IMG/VR virus record: IMGVR_UViG_3300035099_000181
Coordinates: 37,071 to 101,070 of that record
Source of the DNA: a virus
Reading direction: 5' to 3' (one strand)
DNA length: 64,000 nt
The position numbers and the translations under genes were made by a program. Shown here piece by piece: positions 1-7,498 of this stretch (the stretch's first letter is position 1; each line of letters starts with the position of its first letter). The notes under the pieces are model-generated. The model made no database searches. It was not told where the DNA came from and was given only the letters and a program-made list of their open reading frames with translations.

Positions 1-165
1 AGTGAGTTTGATTAGCAATTTAGTGTAAGCCTCTTAAGCGAGGAAACAGGATCGGATCAAGAGCGATATAAGGGCTAAACCGAGAGTCTCTTAAAAACGA
101 TTCTACGCTGTCTAAGAGGTGTTCCAAAGAGCCTCTCGAGGCTTACCCATCCTCCTTATATATAT

Positions 166-388
166 AGGACTGACCCGTAAAAAAGTTTCAGTCCGCCAAA
201 AATTTCTTTTCCAATCATTTCGGCTAGTTACGCGAAAATCAACGAAAATCCAAGAGAATCTATCAAAACGAGAGCCTTTCACACGGATCAAGGCTCTAAT
301 CTCCCCTAATCGGCTCCAATCCCACCGTACCGGATTTTACTTTTCCTAAAAAGGAGCGTATTTTTCTATTTAATGATGGTGAGGGTCT
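166..388. repeat. Duplicated leader, copy A
   Basis: About 220 bp that recurs with few changes at 657-877. Both copies carry GTTTCAGTCCGCC, a hairpin with 8-bp arms AGAGCCTT/AAGGCTCT and a run of TTTTTCTATTTAATGATGG. Each copy lies upstream of a tiny gene (473 and 919), so this is probably a 5' untranslated or regulatory region duplicated with its gene. Bases 1-165 hold nothing I can assign. Confidence 0.8.
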
Positions 389-472
389 TTGAGATGGATG
401 GTGAGGGTTTTTGAGATGGCTTGACGGAGTTGGGGCGACAGAAAGCCCCGACGATCTTAAAGGAGGCAGGAG

Positions 473-607
473 ATGGACGATCTTTTAGAGAAAATCAGGG
501 AAGCGGCTGTCCGCGCTATTGCGGCGATGGACACGGCTTTATTAGAAGACGCGGTAGAGAACTGGGAGGTTGCTCTCCCAGAAATTGAGATGTTAATTTT
601 TTCTTGA
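473..607 (+). CDS. 44-residue orphan protein, copy 1
   Basis: Starts at ATG 473 after AAAGGAGGCAGGAG, a strong ribosome site. The product is short, acidic and mostly helical by composition (MDDLLEKIREAAVRAIAAMD at the start). A near-identical paralogue lies at 919-1053, and conservation of frame, length and ribosome site between the copies argues that both are translated. No family is recognised. The duplicated leader upstream suggests the whole transcription unit was copied. Confidence 0.6.
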   Translation: MDDLLEKIREAAVRAIAAMDTALLEDAVENWEVALPEIEMLIFS

Positions 608-656
608 CCAGCTTCCTCGACGGACTCTGTTCTGTCCGCCGAGGAGAGGATGACTG

Positions 657-877
657 GGACTGACCCATGAAAAAAGTTTCAGTCCGCCAAAAATTTCTTT
701 TCCAATCATTTCGGCTAGTTACGCGAGAATCGACAAAAATCCAAGGGAATCTATCAAAACGAGAGCCTTTCACGTGAATCAAGGCTCTAATCTCTCCTAA
801 TCGGCTCTAATACCACCGTACCGGATTTTACTTTTCCTAAAAAGGGGCGTATTTTTCTATTTAATGATGGTGAGGGT
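657..877. repeat. Duplicated leader, copy B
   Basis: Second copy of the leader at 166-388, offset by 491 bp. The AGAGCCTT/AAGGCTCT arms are unchanged while the loop between them differs, which fits selection on the hairpin. It is followed by the second tiny paralogous gene. Confidence 0.8.
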
Positions 878-918
878 TTTTGAGATCTTGACACTGATAA
901 TCTTAAAGGAGATAGGAG

Positions 919-1053
919 ATGGACATTTTAGAGAAAATCAGGGAAGCGGCTGTCCGCGCTATTGCGGCGATGGACGCCACGATAGTGGAGGATGCGGTAG
1001 AGAATTGGGAGGTTAACCTCCCAGAGATTGAATTTTTTCTTGTGACTGACTGA
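919..1053 (+). CDS. 44-residue orphan protein, copy 2
   Basis: Paralogue of the gene at 473, with the same length and the same central block (KIREAAVRAIAAMD, then EDAVENWEV and LPEIE). The C-terminal residues differ. The ribosome site AAAGGAGATAGGAG precedes ATG 919. Function unknown. Differences cluster in a few codons after the shared MD and at the C-terminus, so it is a diverged pair rather than an assembly duplicate. Confidence 0.6.
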   Translation: MDILEKIREAAVRAIAAMDATIVEDAVENWEVNLPEIEFFLVTD

Positions 1054-1113
1054 CCCGGCGACGGGGCATCGACCTTCTCGCCGATGCCCTGCAACGGGGC
1101 CAGTTTCAACCCG
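1048..1113. repeat. Hairpin repeat, spacer orientation 1
   Basis: 66 bp nearly identical to 1887-1952, except that the 12-bp spacer between the arms GGGCATC and GATGCCC reads GACCTTCTCGCC here and its exact reverse complement in the other copy. It starts within the stop region of the 919 gene. The rest of 1114-1257 holds no gene I can support. Confidence 0.8.
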
Positions 1114-1257
1114 AGGGAGTATTCCACCGAGGTGGCCAGGGCGCAACTCCCTGGCGGGCGGCTGGCCAAAGGGACGCTCTTACCCCGAGAGCATGTGAGG
1201 AGGGTGCGACTCCCTCCTGGGGGGAGCGTCCCAATTTAGAAAAGAAGGAGAGGGGAA

Positions 1258-1464
1258 ATGAACGACGACGCGAAGATCGGGCACATTCTTGTCCGTGATA
1301 TTTGCCGGAACGGCGGGCTTTTCCGCTGCCGCATTGTCAAAGTGACCGCCAAGACTCTGATCCTCGAGAACGACGTGAAAGTGCGTCGTTCCGATGGCTA
1401 CGAACTCGGGTCCCGCAGCAATCGCGGGTCCTGGGAGGGCGCTCGCTATTGGAGAGTGCCCTGA
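1258..1464 (+). CDS. Hypothetical protein, 68 aa
   Basis: ATG 1258 follows AAGAAGGAGAGGGGAA, a good ribosome site. The sequence alternates short hydrophobic strands (ILVRDI, CRIVKV, TLILEND) and could be a small beta-barrel, but no family is recognised. It sits in a run of small early-type genes before the helicase. The alternative long readings over 1302-1864 in other frames look like shadows. Confidence 0.5.
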   Translation: MNDDAKIGHILVRDICRNGGLFRCRIVKVTAKTLILENDVKVRRSDGYELGSRSNRGSWEGARYWRVP

Positions 1465-1535
1465 TTAGAGGGGATTGCATAAGGCCAGGCACGGGGCCTG
1501 GCCAGAAACGCCTGCAAGGGCAAGGGAGGGGAGCC

Positions 1536-1721
1536 ATGACGGCGGCGGACCTGAAGAAAGAAATCGCCCGGTTGGACGCGATAAACGCGCCCGACCGAGC
1601 ATACCGGTCGTTGTTCAGCTCAATGACGCGCCTCAGCCTGCGCCGCGGGCAAACATGGCGCGGGCGGGCCCTGGCCTGGTTGGCCAGGGAAACGGCCCTA
1701 CGGGGGCAAGGAGAGGAATGA
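1536..1721 (+). CDS. Hypothetical protein, 61 aa
   Basis: ATG 1536 lies after GGGAGGGGAGCC. The product is basic and helical, with an N-terminal MTAADLKKEIARLDAINAPD and an Arg-rich C-terminal half. Its stop TGA abuts the ATG of the next gene at 1722, so the two are probably translationally coupled. No family recognised. A reading extending upstream to 1302 has no good ribosome site and overlaps the preceding gene. Confidence 0.5.
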   Translation: MTAADLKKEIARLDAINAPDRAYRSLFSSMTRLSLRRGQTWRGRALAWLARETALRGQGEE

Positions 1722-1892
1722 ATGAAAATTTGTCAAAATTCTCAGGGCCAGGCCGAGGGCGGGTGTCGTGCGTTTTGCGACGCCTGCTGCAAGCCAGCAG
1801 ACGCGGCAGGCTGCGAGGCCTGCGCATGGACCGGTATCCAACAATACCGGTGCTCCGAGTGTGAACTCATTAGAGTTCAGCTCGGAGACTGA
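1722..1892 (+). CDS. Cys-rich small protein, 56 aa
   Basis: Starts immediately after the stop of the upstream gene (TGAATG). The product has nine cysteines in 56 residues, including paired CDACC, CEAC and CSEC motifs, which look like a zinc-binding knuckle. I prefer this frame over the Arg-rich overlapping frame that starts at 1718 because of the coupled start and the regular cysteine spacing. The last codons run into the spacer-inverted repeat. Function unknown; many phage early proteins are small zinc proteins. Confidence 0.5.
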   Translation: MKICQNSQGQAEGGCRAFCDACCKPADAAGCEACAWTGIQQYRCSECELIRVQLGD

Positions 1893-1952
1893 CCCAGCGA
1901 CGGGGCATCGGCGAGAAGGTCGATGCCCTGCAACGGGGCCAGTTTCAACCCG
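1887..1952. repeat. Hairpin repeat, spacer orientation 2
   Basis: Second copy of the 66-bp repeat at 1048. The spacer between the GGGCATC and GATGCCC arms is GGCGAGAAGGTC, the exact inverse of copy 1. The following stretch (1953-2024) carries AGCGTCCC plus a small CCCC-TA-CGGGG hairpin just before the ribosome site of the 2025 gene; a variant of that hairpin with CTACTGGGG precedes the 3180 gene. Confidence 0.8.
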
Positions 1953-2024
1953 GAAGAGTGTCACTCCCTCCTGGGGGGAGCGTCCCAAAAATTCTAACGC
2001 CCCTACGGGGACAAGGAGGAAAGA

Positions 2025-2372
2025 ATGAGAATTCGAGTTTGGAGAACAAGTGAGTGTTTTGGCGAGGTGTGTCCTCAGTGCGGGGGCCCGCTGCCGGAGA
2101 CAGAAGTTTGGACCGCCAGAACAGCGACTTTTTTTTGCTGCGCTGCCTGCGCGCTCGCAGGCACAGGTTATGCAGATCTCTCCGCCGCGATTGAGGCGCT
2201 TGACGCTCGCGGGGAGGAGATAGAGGCCCTCCTGGCGATTTTGAGCCAGGAGGGGTTCGGCGGTCGAGAGGACATCGCGACGACGGACACCGCCTGCCAG
2301 CTCCTCGCAGAGGAGCGGCTGGTGTGGCTACGGGACACGCGAATCGCCGACGAGCGATCCGCCGGACGGTAA
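2025..2372 (+). CDS. Zinc-ribbon-like small protein, 115 aa
   Basis: ATG 2025 follows ACAAGGAGGAAAGA. Residues 16-43 hold CPQCGG and CCAAC, a spacing typical of a treble-clef or zinc-ribbon fold. The rest is helical and rich in Glu and Ala. No enzymatic motif is visible. A likely terminator follows within a few bases, so it may close a small early operon. Confidence 0.5.
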   Translation: MRIRVWRTSECFGEVCPQCGGPLPETEVWTARTATFFCCAACALAGTGYADLSAAIEALDARGEEIEALLAILSQEGFGGREDIATTDTACQLLAEERLVWLRDTRIADERSAGR

Positions 2373-2377
2373 ATTTG

Positions 2378-2413
2378 AGGCTGCCTGGGGAATTTTCCCT
2401 GGGTGGCCTTTTT
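2378..2413 (+). terminator. Probable rho-independent terminator
   Basis: A G/C-rich imperfect inverted repeat (GGCTGCCTGGGGAA pairing with TTCCCTGGGTGGCC, some G-U pairs) is followed directly by TTTTTT. It lies between the 2025 gene and the pentapeptide-repeat gene. Confidence 0.55.
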
Positions 2414-2440
2414 TATTTCAATGCCTGAGGGAGGAGTGAG

Positions 2441-3148
2441 ATGGATCGGGAAGAACTTGAGAGAATAGTAAGAGAGGCGCGACAAATCGGGCATACGCCC
2501 GATCTAAATGGCGCCGACCTGTGCGGCATCAACCTGCGCGGCATCGACTTGAGCGATGCTAACTTAAACGGCGCCGATTTCTACGGCGCCAATTTAAATG
2601 GCACTGATTTAACCAACGCCGACCTGTGCGGCGCCGACCTCAATGGAGTCGATTTGCGGGAAGCCGACCTGGTAGGTGCCAGGTTGGTCGATGCCGATTT
2701 GCGGGAGGCCAATTTGATAGGCGCCGACTTAAGCGCCGCTGATTTGCACTGGGGCAAATTAAGCGGCAGCTGTCTGCGCGAGGCCGATTTCCACGGCGCC
2801 TGTTTAAATGGCGCCGATTTGAGCGGCGCTAACTTGATGGGCGCCAATTTAACAGATGCCAATTTAACAGATGCCAATTTAACAGGCGCCGACTTGAGCG
2901 GCGCCATAACGGATCAGCATATCTGGTCCGTAGACGGGATTGGCTCCGCCAGGCGGCGGACAACGTATTGGCTTGAGGCAGACCGTATATACTGCGGCTG
3001 CCAAACTTATACTCTGGCCGAATTCAGGGCCAGAGTTGGTCAGGAATACCCTGACCTATCAAGTATTTATCGTCGTCAGTACGAGGCGGCCGTGGCGTAT
3101 TTCGAGACGCTGGCCACAATCGCGAGGGGAACGTCCCAAAAATTCTAA
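2441..3148 (+). CDS. Pentapeptide-repeat protein, 235 aa
   Basis: Residues about 25-158 are continuous A(D/N)LxG pentapeptides (such as NGADLCGINLRGIDLSDAN), expected to fold as a right-handed quadrilateral beta-helix. The N-terminal helix MDREELERIVREARQIG is a cap and the C-terminal 75 residues (HIWSVDGIG, TYWLEADRIYCGC) are a non-repeat domain. Proteins of this family can mimic DNA and inhibit gyrase (Qnr, MfpA), and others have unknown roles; a DNA-mimic role here is only inference. ATG 2441 follows GGGAGGAGTGAG. Confidence 0.85.
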   Translation: MDREELERIVREARQIGHTPDLNGADLCGINLRGIDLSDANLNGADFYGANLNGTDLTNADLCGADLNGVDLREADLVGARLVDADLREANLIGADLSAADLHWGKLSGSCLREADFHGACLNGADLSGANLMGANLTDANLTDANLTGADLSGAITDQHIWSVDGIGSARRRTTYWLEADRIYCGCQTYTLAEFRARVGQEYPDLSSIYRRQYEAAVAYFETLATIARGTSQKF

Positions 3149-3179
3149 CGCCCCTACTGGGGCAGGGGAGGAGCAGAAA

Positions 3180-3500
3180 ATGAAGATTAAAATTCAAACC
3201 AGGAAAGAGATATCATCTTCCGGCGTGGAAGGACGCCGAATCATGGGGGTGTCGGCACTCAGGAGGAAAGAGTTGCCGACACTTTATCTCAACCAGAAAC
3301 CCTCGGCGTACCTCTGGGAGGACCCGGGGTACCTTCAGGTCGACAGGGACTGGATTTGTGTAGATGATTTCTTGGAAGAAGCCCGCTTCCAAGAAATCGT
3401 AGAATTTCTTCGCGCTTGCGGCGAGCGGCTGCACCAGATCAATCGTGAGCTGAAAGCAAAGCGAGCGGTCTGGACCGGGGATGAAACATTTGTGATCTGA
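3180..3500 (+). CDS. Hypothetical protein, 106 aa
   Basis: Starts at ATG 3180 after GGGGAGGAGCAGAAA, preceded by the same CCCC hairpin that precedes the 2025 gene. It has an aromatic and acidic central part (YLWEDPGYLQVDRDWICVDD) and a helical C-terminus (FQEIVEFLRACGERLHQINR). No family recognised. A longer frame starting at 2940 inside the pentapeptide gene is not supported. Confidence 0.5.
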   Translation: MKIKIQTRKEISSSGVEGRRIMGVSALRRKELPTLYLNQKPSAYLWEDPGYLQVDRDWICVDDFLEEARFQEIVEFLRACGERLHQINRELKAKRAVWTGDETFVI

Positions 3501-3576
3501 TGCCCGATGGGCAGAAGGAAAGGAGGTGAGACAATGAGCAAAAAGCCCGCGAAGGGCAATTCTTGAATTCACCGTA

Positions 3577-3598
3577 GGGCAGGACCGAGAATCCTGCC
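3577..3598. promoter_or_regulatory. Intergenic GGCAGGA/TCCTGCC hairpin
   Basis: A perfect 7-bp stem with a 7-nt loop in the short leader of the SNF2 gene. Related GGGCA...TGCCC hairpins occur at 7429, 8050, 9516 and about 11380, all between genes of this 8-kb stretch, suggesting a shared regulatory or RNA-processing signal. No T-run follows, so a simple terminator is less likely. Confidence 0.45.
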
Positions 3599-3635
3599 AC
3601 TCGGCGAACCCAAGAAAAAAGGAAGATCAATCGTT

Positions 3636-6218
3636 ATGAAGCTAATAAAGAAGGGGGACAAGTTTGTTGCCGTGTCCACCTACGCTGAAAAAGACATCCC
3701 AAAAGGGGCGGGGTTCCGCTGGGATCCCGCTAATAGATTTTGGTGGACGAGCGACCTGGCCAAGGCTAACAGCCTAGCCCAGTTCGCCGACGACAATGTG
3801 AGAGCCGAGCTGGAGGCTGCCAAGCGGGAGCGCAAGGCTTCCATTGAAGCATCCAGAGCGAAGGATGCTGGCATCCAAATTCCCGCACCAGATGGTCTCG
3901 CGTATTTACCATTCCAGAAGGCCGGAGTCGCGTATGCTATCGAACACCAAACGACTCTCATGGCCGACGAGATGGGGCTTGGAAAGACCATCCAGGCTAT
4001 CGGAGTCATAAATTCCCTGCCTGAGATCAGATCCGTCCTGGTCATCTGCCCTGCCTCCCTAAAAATCAATTGGAAAAGGGAGTTGGACAAATGGCTCATT
4101 AGACAGCTTTGCGTCGAGATCGCCAACATCGGGAGCTTCCCGTCTTCAGATATCGTGGTGATTAACTACGATATTTTGGCCAAGCACGCCTCAGCAATTC
4201 ACGCCCGGAAGTGGGATCTTCTTGTAATAGATGAGGCTCATTATTGTTTTCCGGAAAATACAAAAGTTAGTACGTCAGAAGGCGAGATTTCTATATCTCA
4301 AATAGTCAACAATAGGATAGACGTGTTAGTTAAGTCTTATAATTTATCTAATAGTGCAATAGAATGGAAACGAATAACGCACTTTCACAAGCACCCTCAA
4401 TATGGGGAACTTGTGAAAATTGTTCACGAGAAAGGAGAATTGATTTGCACAAAAGATCATCAGCTTTGGACTGGGGCTCAATATGAGGAAGCCTCGAAGA
4501 GTTGTGGAAAGAATTTGCAAATATTGCAAGAAACCTTTTCTCCAAATACCTACAGAGTATTCAATACGGACTGCTCCCATAAAATCACTGATCCCAAATC
4601 TTCCGTCATGCCACAAGATAGATCTTGCAATCCCAGAACGAAAGTTAGCAATAGAAATAGACGGGCGATTGCATTCAGTTGCCCGAATGGAGAAATTGGA
4701 TCAAAAGAAGACGGAAGTCTTAAAAGTTCTCGGGTGGTCCGTGTTGAGGTTCTCAAACGAGGAGGTTCTGAACAATCTGAAATTAGTGGTGGAGAAAATT
4801 ATGTTTACTGCTTAAGCATCCAAGATAACGAAAACTTTTTTGCGGATGGGGTATTAGTATCCAACTGCAAAAATCCCAAGGCCCAAAGAACGCAAAATAT
4901 CTTGGGCAAGTGGGATCGGGACCCAGCCAAGGCCATTCCAGCTATCCAAGCCAAACGGAAGCTGTTCCTGTCCGGGACATTCATCACAAATGGCCGTCCT
5001 ATCGAGCTTTGGCCCGTCATCCGCTCGATCCAGGCAGACGGGCTGAAGATGTCATGGGAGCAATACGTTACACGGTATTGCAATGCCCGCCGGAATCGCT
5101 ACGGATGGGATGTAAGCGGAGCGAGCAATCTAGAGGAATTGCAGGAGAAGCTCCGAGCCTCCGTAATGGTCAGACGCTTGAAAAAAGATGTCCTGACTGA
5201 ACTTCCACCCAAGCGGCGGCAAGTGATAGAGCTGCCAGTTAACGGCGTGACTTCAGTTATTCTGGAGCAAAAGGCTTGGGCCGCGCAGGAGGGCAACCTT
5301 CTGAGACTCAAAGCCGCTGTCGAGCTGGCGAAGGCGTCAGAAGACGAGGGCGAGTATGAAGCGGCCGTCAAAGCACTCCGGGGAGGCACAGGAGCTGCGT
5401 TTACGGAGATGTCCGTCCTGCGTCACAAGACGGCACTCGCGAAAGTTCCCATGGTCATCGAGCACATCCAGGAAGCCCTTGAGGCATCCGGCAAAGTGGT
5501 CCTGTTTTGCCATCACAAAGATGTCGCGGCCAAGGTCGCGGCGGAGTTCGACGGGACTTGCGTGACAGTGACCGGTGACGACAAGATCGCCGAGCGGCAG
5601 GCCTGCGTCGACAAGTTCCAAGCGGACCCCAAGGTCCAGCTATTTGTTGGGACGATAGGCGCGGCTGGCCTAGGCATAACTCTGACGGCCTCTGCCCATG
5701 TTGTATTTGCAGAATTGGACTGGGTGCCCGGCAACGTGACCCAGGCCGAGGACAGGCTTCACAGGATCGGGCAAGCAGGGAGCATCTTGGTACAGCACCT
5801 AGTTCTGGAGGGCAGTCTTGACGCGACAATGGCCAAGACCCTGATTGCTAAGCAAGACAATATCGACCGGGCATTGGACAGAGAGTTTGCGGAGCAAGAG
5901 AAGTCCGAGCCTGTGCTGCCTATCGCCACCTCCGATCTTCCCTCGCGCAAGACCGTGGAGCGGGAGGCGAAGGACATGTCCGAGAAGCAGATCAGCGCTA
6001 TTCACAAAGCACTCGGTTTGCTGGCTGGGCGGTGCGACGGGGCGAGGAAGAAGGACGAGATGGGATTTGACCGGCTTGACACACTGATAGGGCGCAATCT
6101 GGCCTACGCCGACAAGTTGACAGCGAAGCAGGCCGCGCTCGGGAGGCGAATCCTACTCAAGTATCACAAACAGCTTCCTGAGGAGGTAGCAACTGCTTGC
6201 AAAAATCCAACAATATGA
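3636..6218 (+). CDS. SNF2-family helicase with intein
   Basis: Superfamily 2 DNA translocase of 653 residues once the 207-residue intein is removed. Residues 1-45 match a small wrap domain (KDIPKGAGFRWDPANRFWW, DUF5710-like). Helicase motifs: GLGKT at 114-118, DEAH at 199-202, LFLSGTFITN, QLFVGTIGAAGLGITL and the arginine-finger motif QAEDRLHRIGQ. Phage SNF2 proteins of the SMARCAL1 type act on forks and recombination intermediates. The intein sits directly after the DEAHY box, so an unspliced protein should be inactive as a helicase. The start follows AAAAAAGGAAGATC. The host part has normal composition while the intein is AT-rich. Confidence 0.93.
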   Translation: MKLIKKGDKFVAVSTYAEKDIPKGAGFRWDPANRFWWTSDLAKANSLAQFADDNVRAELEAAKRERKASIEASRAKDAGIQIPAPDGLAYLPFQKAGVAYAIEHQTTLMADEMGLGKTIQAIGVINSLPEIRSVLVICPASLKINWKRELDKWLIRQLCVEIANIGSFPSSDIVVINYDILAKHASAIHARKWDLLVIDEAHYCFPENTKVSTSEGEISISQIVNNRIDVLVKSYNLSNSAIEWKRITHFHKHPQYGELVKIVHEKGELICTKDHQLWTGAQYEEASKSCGKNLQILQETFSPNTYRVFNTDCSHKITDPKSSVMPQDRSCNPRTKVSNRNRRAIAFSCPNGEIGSKEDGSLKSSRVVRVEVLKRGGSEQSEISGGENYVYCLSIQDNENFFADGVLVSNCKNPKAQRTQNILGKWDRDPAKAIPAIQAKRKLFLSGTFITNGRPIELWPVIRSIQADGLKMSWEQYVTRYCNARRNRYGWDVSGASNLEELQEKLRASVMVRRLKKDVLTELPPKRRQVIELPVNGVTSVILEQKAWAAQEGNLLRLKAAVELAKASEDEGEYEAAVKALRGGTGAAFTEMSVLRHKTALAKVPMVIEHIQEALEASGKVVLFCHHKDVAAKVAAEFDGTCVTVTGDDKIAERQACVDKFQADPKVQLFVGTIGAAGLGITLTASAHVVFAELDWVPGNVTQAEDRLHRIGQAGSILVQHLVLEGSLDATMAKTLIAKQDNIDRALDREFAEQEKSEPVLPIATSDLPSRKTVEREAKDMSEKQISAIHKALGLLAGRCDGARKKDEMGFDRLDTLIGRNLAYADKLTAKQAALGRRILLKYHKQLPEEVATACKNPTI
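4245..4865 (+). mobile_element. Intein in the DEAH box of SNF2 helicase
   Basis: The segment begins with Cys (CFPENTKV, block A), has a block-B motif TKDHQLW and ends FFADGVLVSN followed by Cys of the C-extein. Removing it joins DEAHY to CKNPKAQRT, the expected helicase sequence. The penultimate residue is Ser rather than the usual His. It is clearly more AT-rich than its host gene, a sign of recent arrival. Between the splicing blocks the in-frame sequence has no recognisable domain, but the +1 frame encodes a nuclease (4483-4815). Confidence 0.9.
4483..4815 (+). CDS. Homing endonuclease nested out of frame in intein
   Basis: 110 residues read in the +1 frame relative to the helicase, from ATG 4483 to TGA 4815, wholly inside the intein. 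The N-terminus has a CKYCKKPF knuckle. The C-terminal half (KIDLAIPERKLAIEIDGRLH, then EVLKVLGWSVLRFS) matches the Vsr-like EDxHD nuclease fold known from phage homing endonucleases such as I-Bth0305I. The open frame ends just where the intein's C-terminal splicing block begins. It could be made from its own start, or mark two compensating frameshifts. Ribosome site is weak (CTGGGGCTCAAT). Confidence 0.7.
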   Translation: MRKPRRVVERICKYCKKPFLQIPTEYSIRTAPIKSLIPNLPSCHKIDLAIPERKLAIEIDGRLHSVARMEKLDQKKTEVLKVLGWSVLRFSNEEVLNNLKLVVEKIMFTA

Positions 6219-6288
6219 ATGTTGGGCAAGGAGTTTATATCGTTCATCTGACCCTCACGAATGTATAAAAGTATGGGGAAAATTAACT

Positions 6289-6903
6289 ATGAATACTTTG
6301 TTTCAAGAAAAACCGCAAGTAGTAAAATCTATACAAAATAGTGATAGAGATGTTTTGGCAGCAATAAGACAATTATATCTAAACAACAAAAACTTTGATT
6401 TAGACCCTTGTTATTCTGTTGGCAAGTTTTATGAGGATTTAGAAAGACCATTCCATAAATTAGATAAAATCCCGCAAGATGATGAAGTTATTCAAAATGA
6501 TATTATGAATGGGCTACCATATTCGGCAAATACAATGGAAAGTATTGTATTTGACCCACCTTTTATGTTTAGACCACACGGGCAAGCAAAAAATAACATA
6601 ATGGCCAAGAGATTTATGATGTTTGATAGTTGGGCGGAACTTGAAAGTATGTACAAAAAATCTCTTGAGCAATTTTATATTGTTCTAAAAAAGGGTGGAA
6701 TAGTTGCATTCAAATGCCAAGATTATACTGATAGCAGGACTACGCTTACTCATTGTTTTGTTCATAATTGGGCATTAGAACGGGGATTTAGAGTAGAGGA
6801 TTTGTTTATTGTGGCTTTTAAGGGTGGCAGAATTTGGAATAGCAAGCTCACACAAAAACACGCAAGAAAATACCATTCTTACTGGTTAGTGTTGAAAAAA
6901 TAA
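6289..6903 (+). CDS. DNA methyltransferase, DPPF motif
   Basis: 204 residues. The catalytic motif VFDPPF at about 87-92 and the later IVLKKGGIVAFKCQD and YWLVLKK strands fit an amino-methyltransferase of the N6-adenine/N4-cytosine class with beta-group motif order. It probably methylates phage or host DNA, for example against restriction. The gene is much more AT-rich than its neighbours and has no overlap with them, which suggests recent horizontal acquisition. Target specificity cannot be told from sequence. Confidence 0.75.
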   Translation: MNTLFQEKPQVVKSIQNSDRDVLAAIRQLYLNNKNFDLDPCYSVGKFYEDLERPFHKLDKIPQDDEVIQNDIMNGLPYSANTMESIVFDPPFMFRPHGQAKNNIMAKRFMMFDSWAELESMYKKSLEQFYIVLKKGGIVAFKCQDYTDSRTTLTHCFVHNWALERGFRVEDLFIVAFKGGRIWNSKLTQKHARKYHSYWLVLKK

Positions 6904-6972
6904 AGGCAATTAATTCATTATCTCGCAGTTCCAGTGCAATCACAGGCATGACTGGCCGAAAGGAGAAGGGAA

Positions 6973-7278
6973 ATGAAAGCGAAGATCTACGTTTGTGGCA
7001 AGACGTCGGCGACTCTCACGACGGAGTCGCCAAGTTCCCATTACGGAATCCCAGTCCTGCGCCTAGAAGGGTCTAAGGTTTTGGACCCTCTTCCTGATCT
7101 TGGCCCTGCAGACAGGATGCCTTCTGGCCTGACCGCCGCCGACCTGGTGGTAGCCTGCGCGATGGGAGAGTTGTATGCGGGGTTCGGGGGCAGGATCGTC
7201 CCGATGTCTCGCAGAACTAAAGCAGCGGCGAGGGCCTTCCTGGCGCAGTGGCCGAAGGGCCCTCAGTTCGGAGGTTAG
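6973..7278 (+). CDS. Hypothetical protein, 101 aa
   Basis: ATG 6973 follows AAAGGAGAAGGGAA. The sequence starts MKAKIYVCGKTSATLTTE and ends with an Arg/Ala helix (RRTKAAARAFLAQWPKG). No domain recognised. Composition returns to that of the surrounding phage genes after the AT-rich methylase. Confidence 0.5.
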   Translation: MKAKIYVCGKTSATLTTESPSSHYGIPVLRLEGSKVLDPLPDLGPADRMPSGLTAADLVVACAMGELYAGFGGRIVPMSRRTKAAARAFLAQWPKGPQFGG

Positions 7279-7302
7279 TCTTTTGGATAGGGGCAGAGCT
7301 GA

Positions 7303-7497
7303 GAGAACTCCAAGAAGGTCCAGGGCATTCGAGGGATAGACGAAGACCTGCGAGTGAATCGTGGACTTTGGCACCTCATGTCCGAAATGGCCAAACTGAA
7401 GGGCGCAATTGCATAATGCCTTACGGTAGGGCAGGAAACCAAGGAAGTCCTGCCCGTCCTCGAAGTCATTGGCAAGAAGATCAAAGAAAGAAGATAA
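7303..7497 (+). pseudogene. Stop-broken small reading frame
   Basis: One frame reads ENSKKVQGIRGIDEDLRVNR and on to KLKGAIA, a TAA at 7414, then CLTVGQETKEVLPVLEVIGK and a final TAA one base before the next gene. The residue pattern is protein-like on both sides of the stop, and no canonical start exists upstream (TGA at 7300). It may be a decayed gene, or a chance frame over the hairpin at 7429-7455. The 255-bp frame overlapping it is Arg-rich and less convincing. Confidence 0.35.
7429..7455. promoter_or_regulatory. Intergenic GGGCAGGA/TCCTGCCC hairpin
   Basis: A perfect 8-bp stem with an 11-nt loop, of the same family as the hairpins at 3577 and 8050, lying about 45 bp before the 7499 gene. 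Confidence 0.45.
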
Positions 7498-7498
7498 C

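Noticed and set aside
119-782. Frames of 76 and 88 codons across the duplicated leader on either strand
   Set aside because: They lie over a repeated noncoding leader with a hairpin, have no ribosome site and change frame between the copies.
2581-2907. Lys/Pro/Ala-rich minus-strand frame
   Set aside because: It is the mirror of the pentapeptide repeats and has no independent support.
3534-3566. 10-codon peptide after a strong ribosome site
   Set aside because: Too short to support; it may only be a leader ahead of the SNF2 gene.
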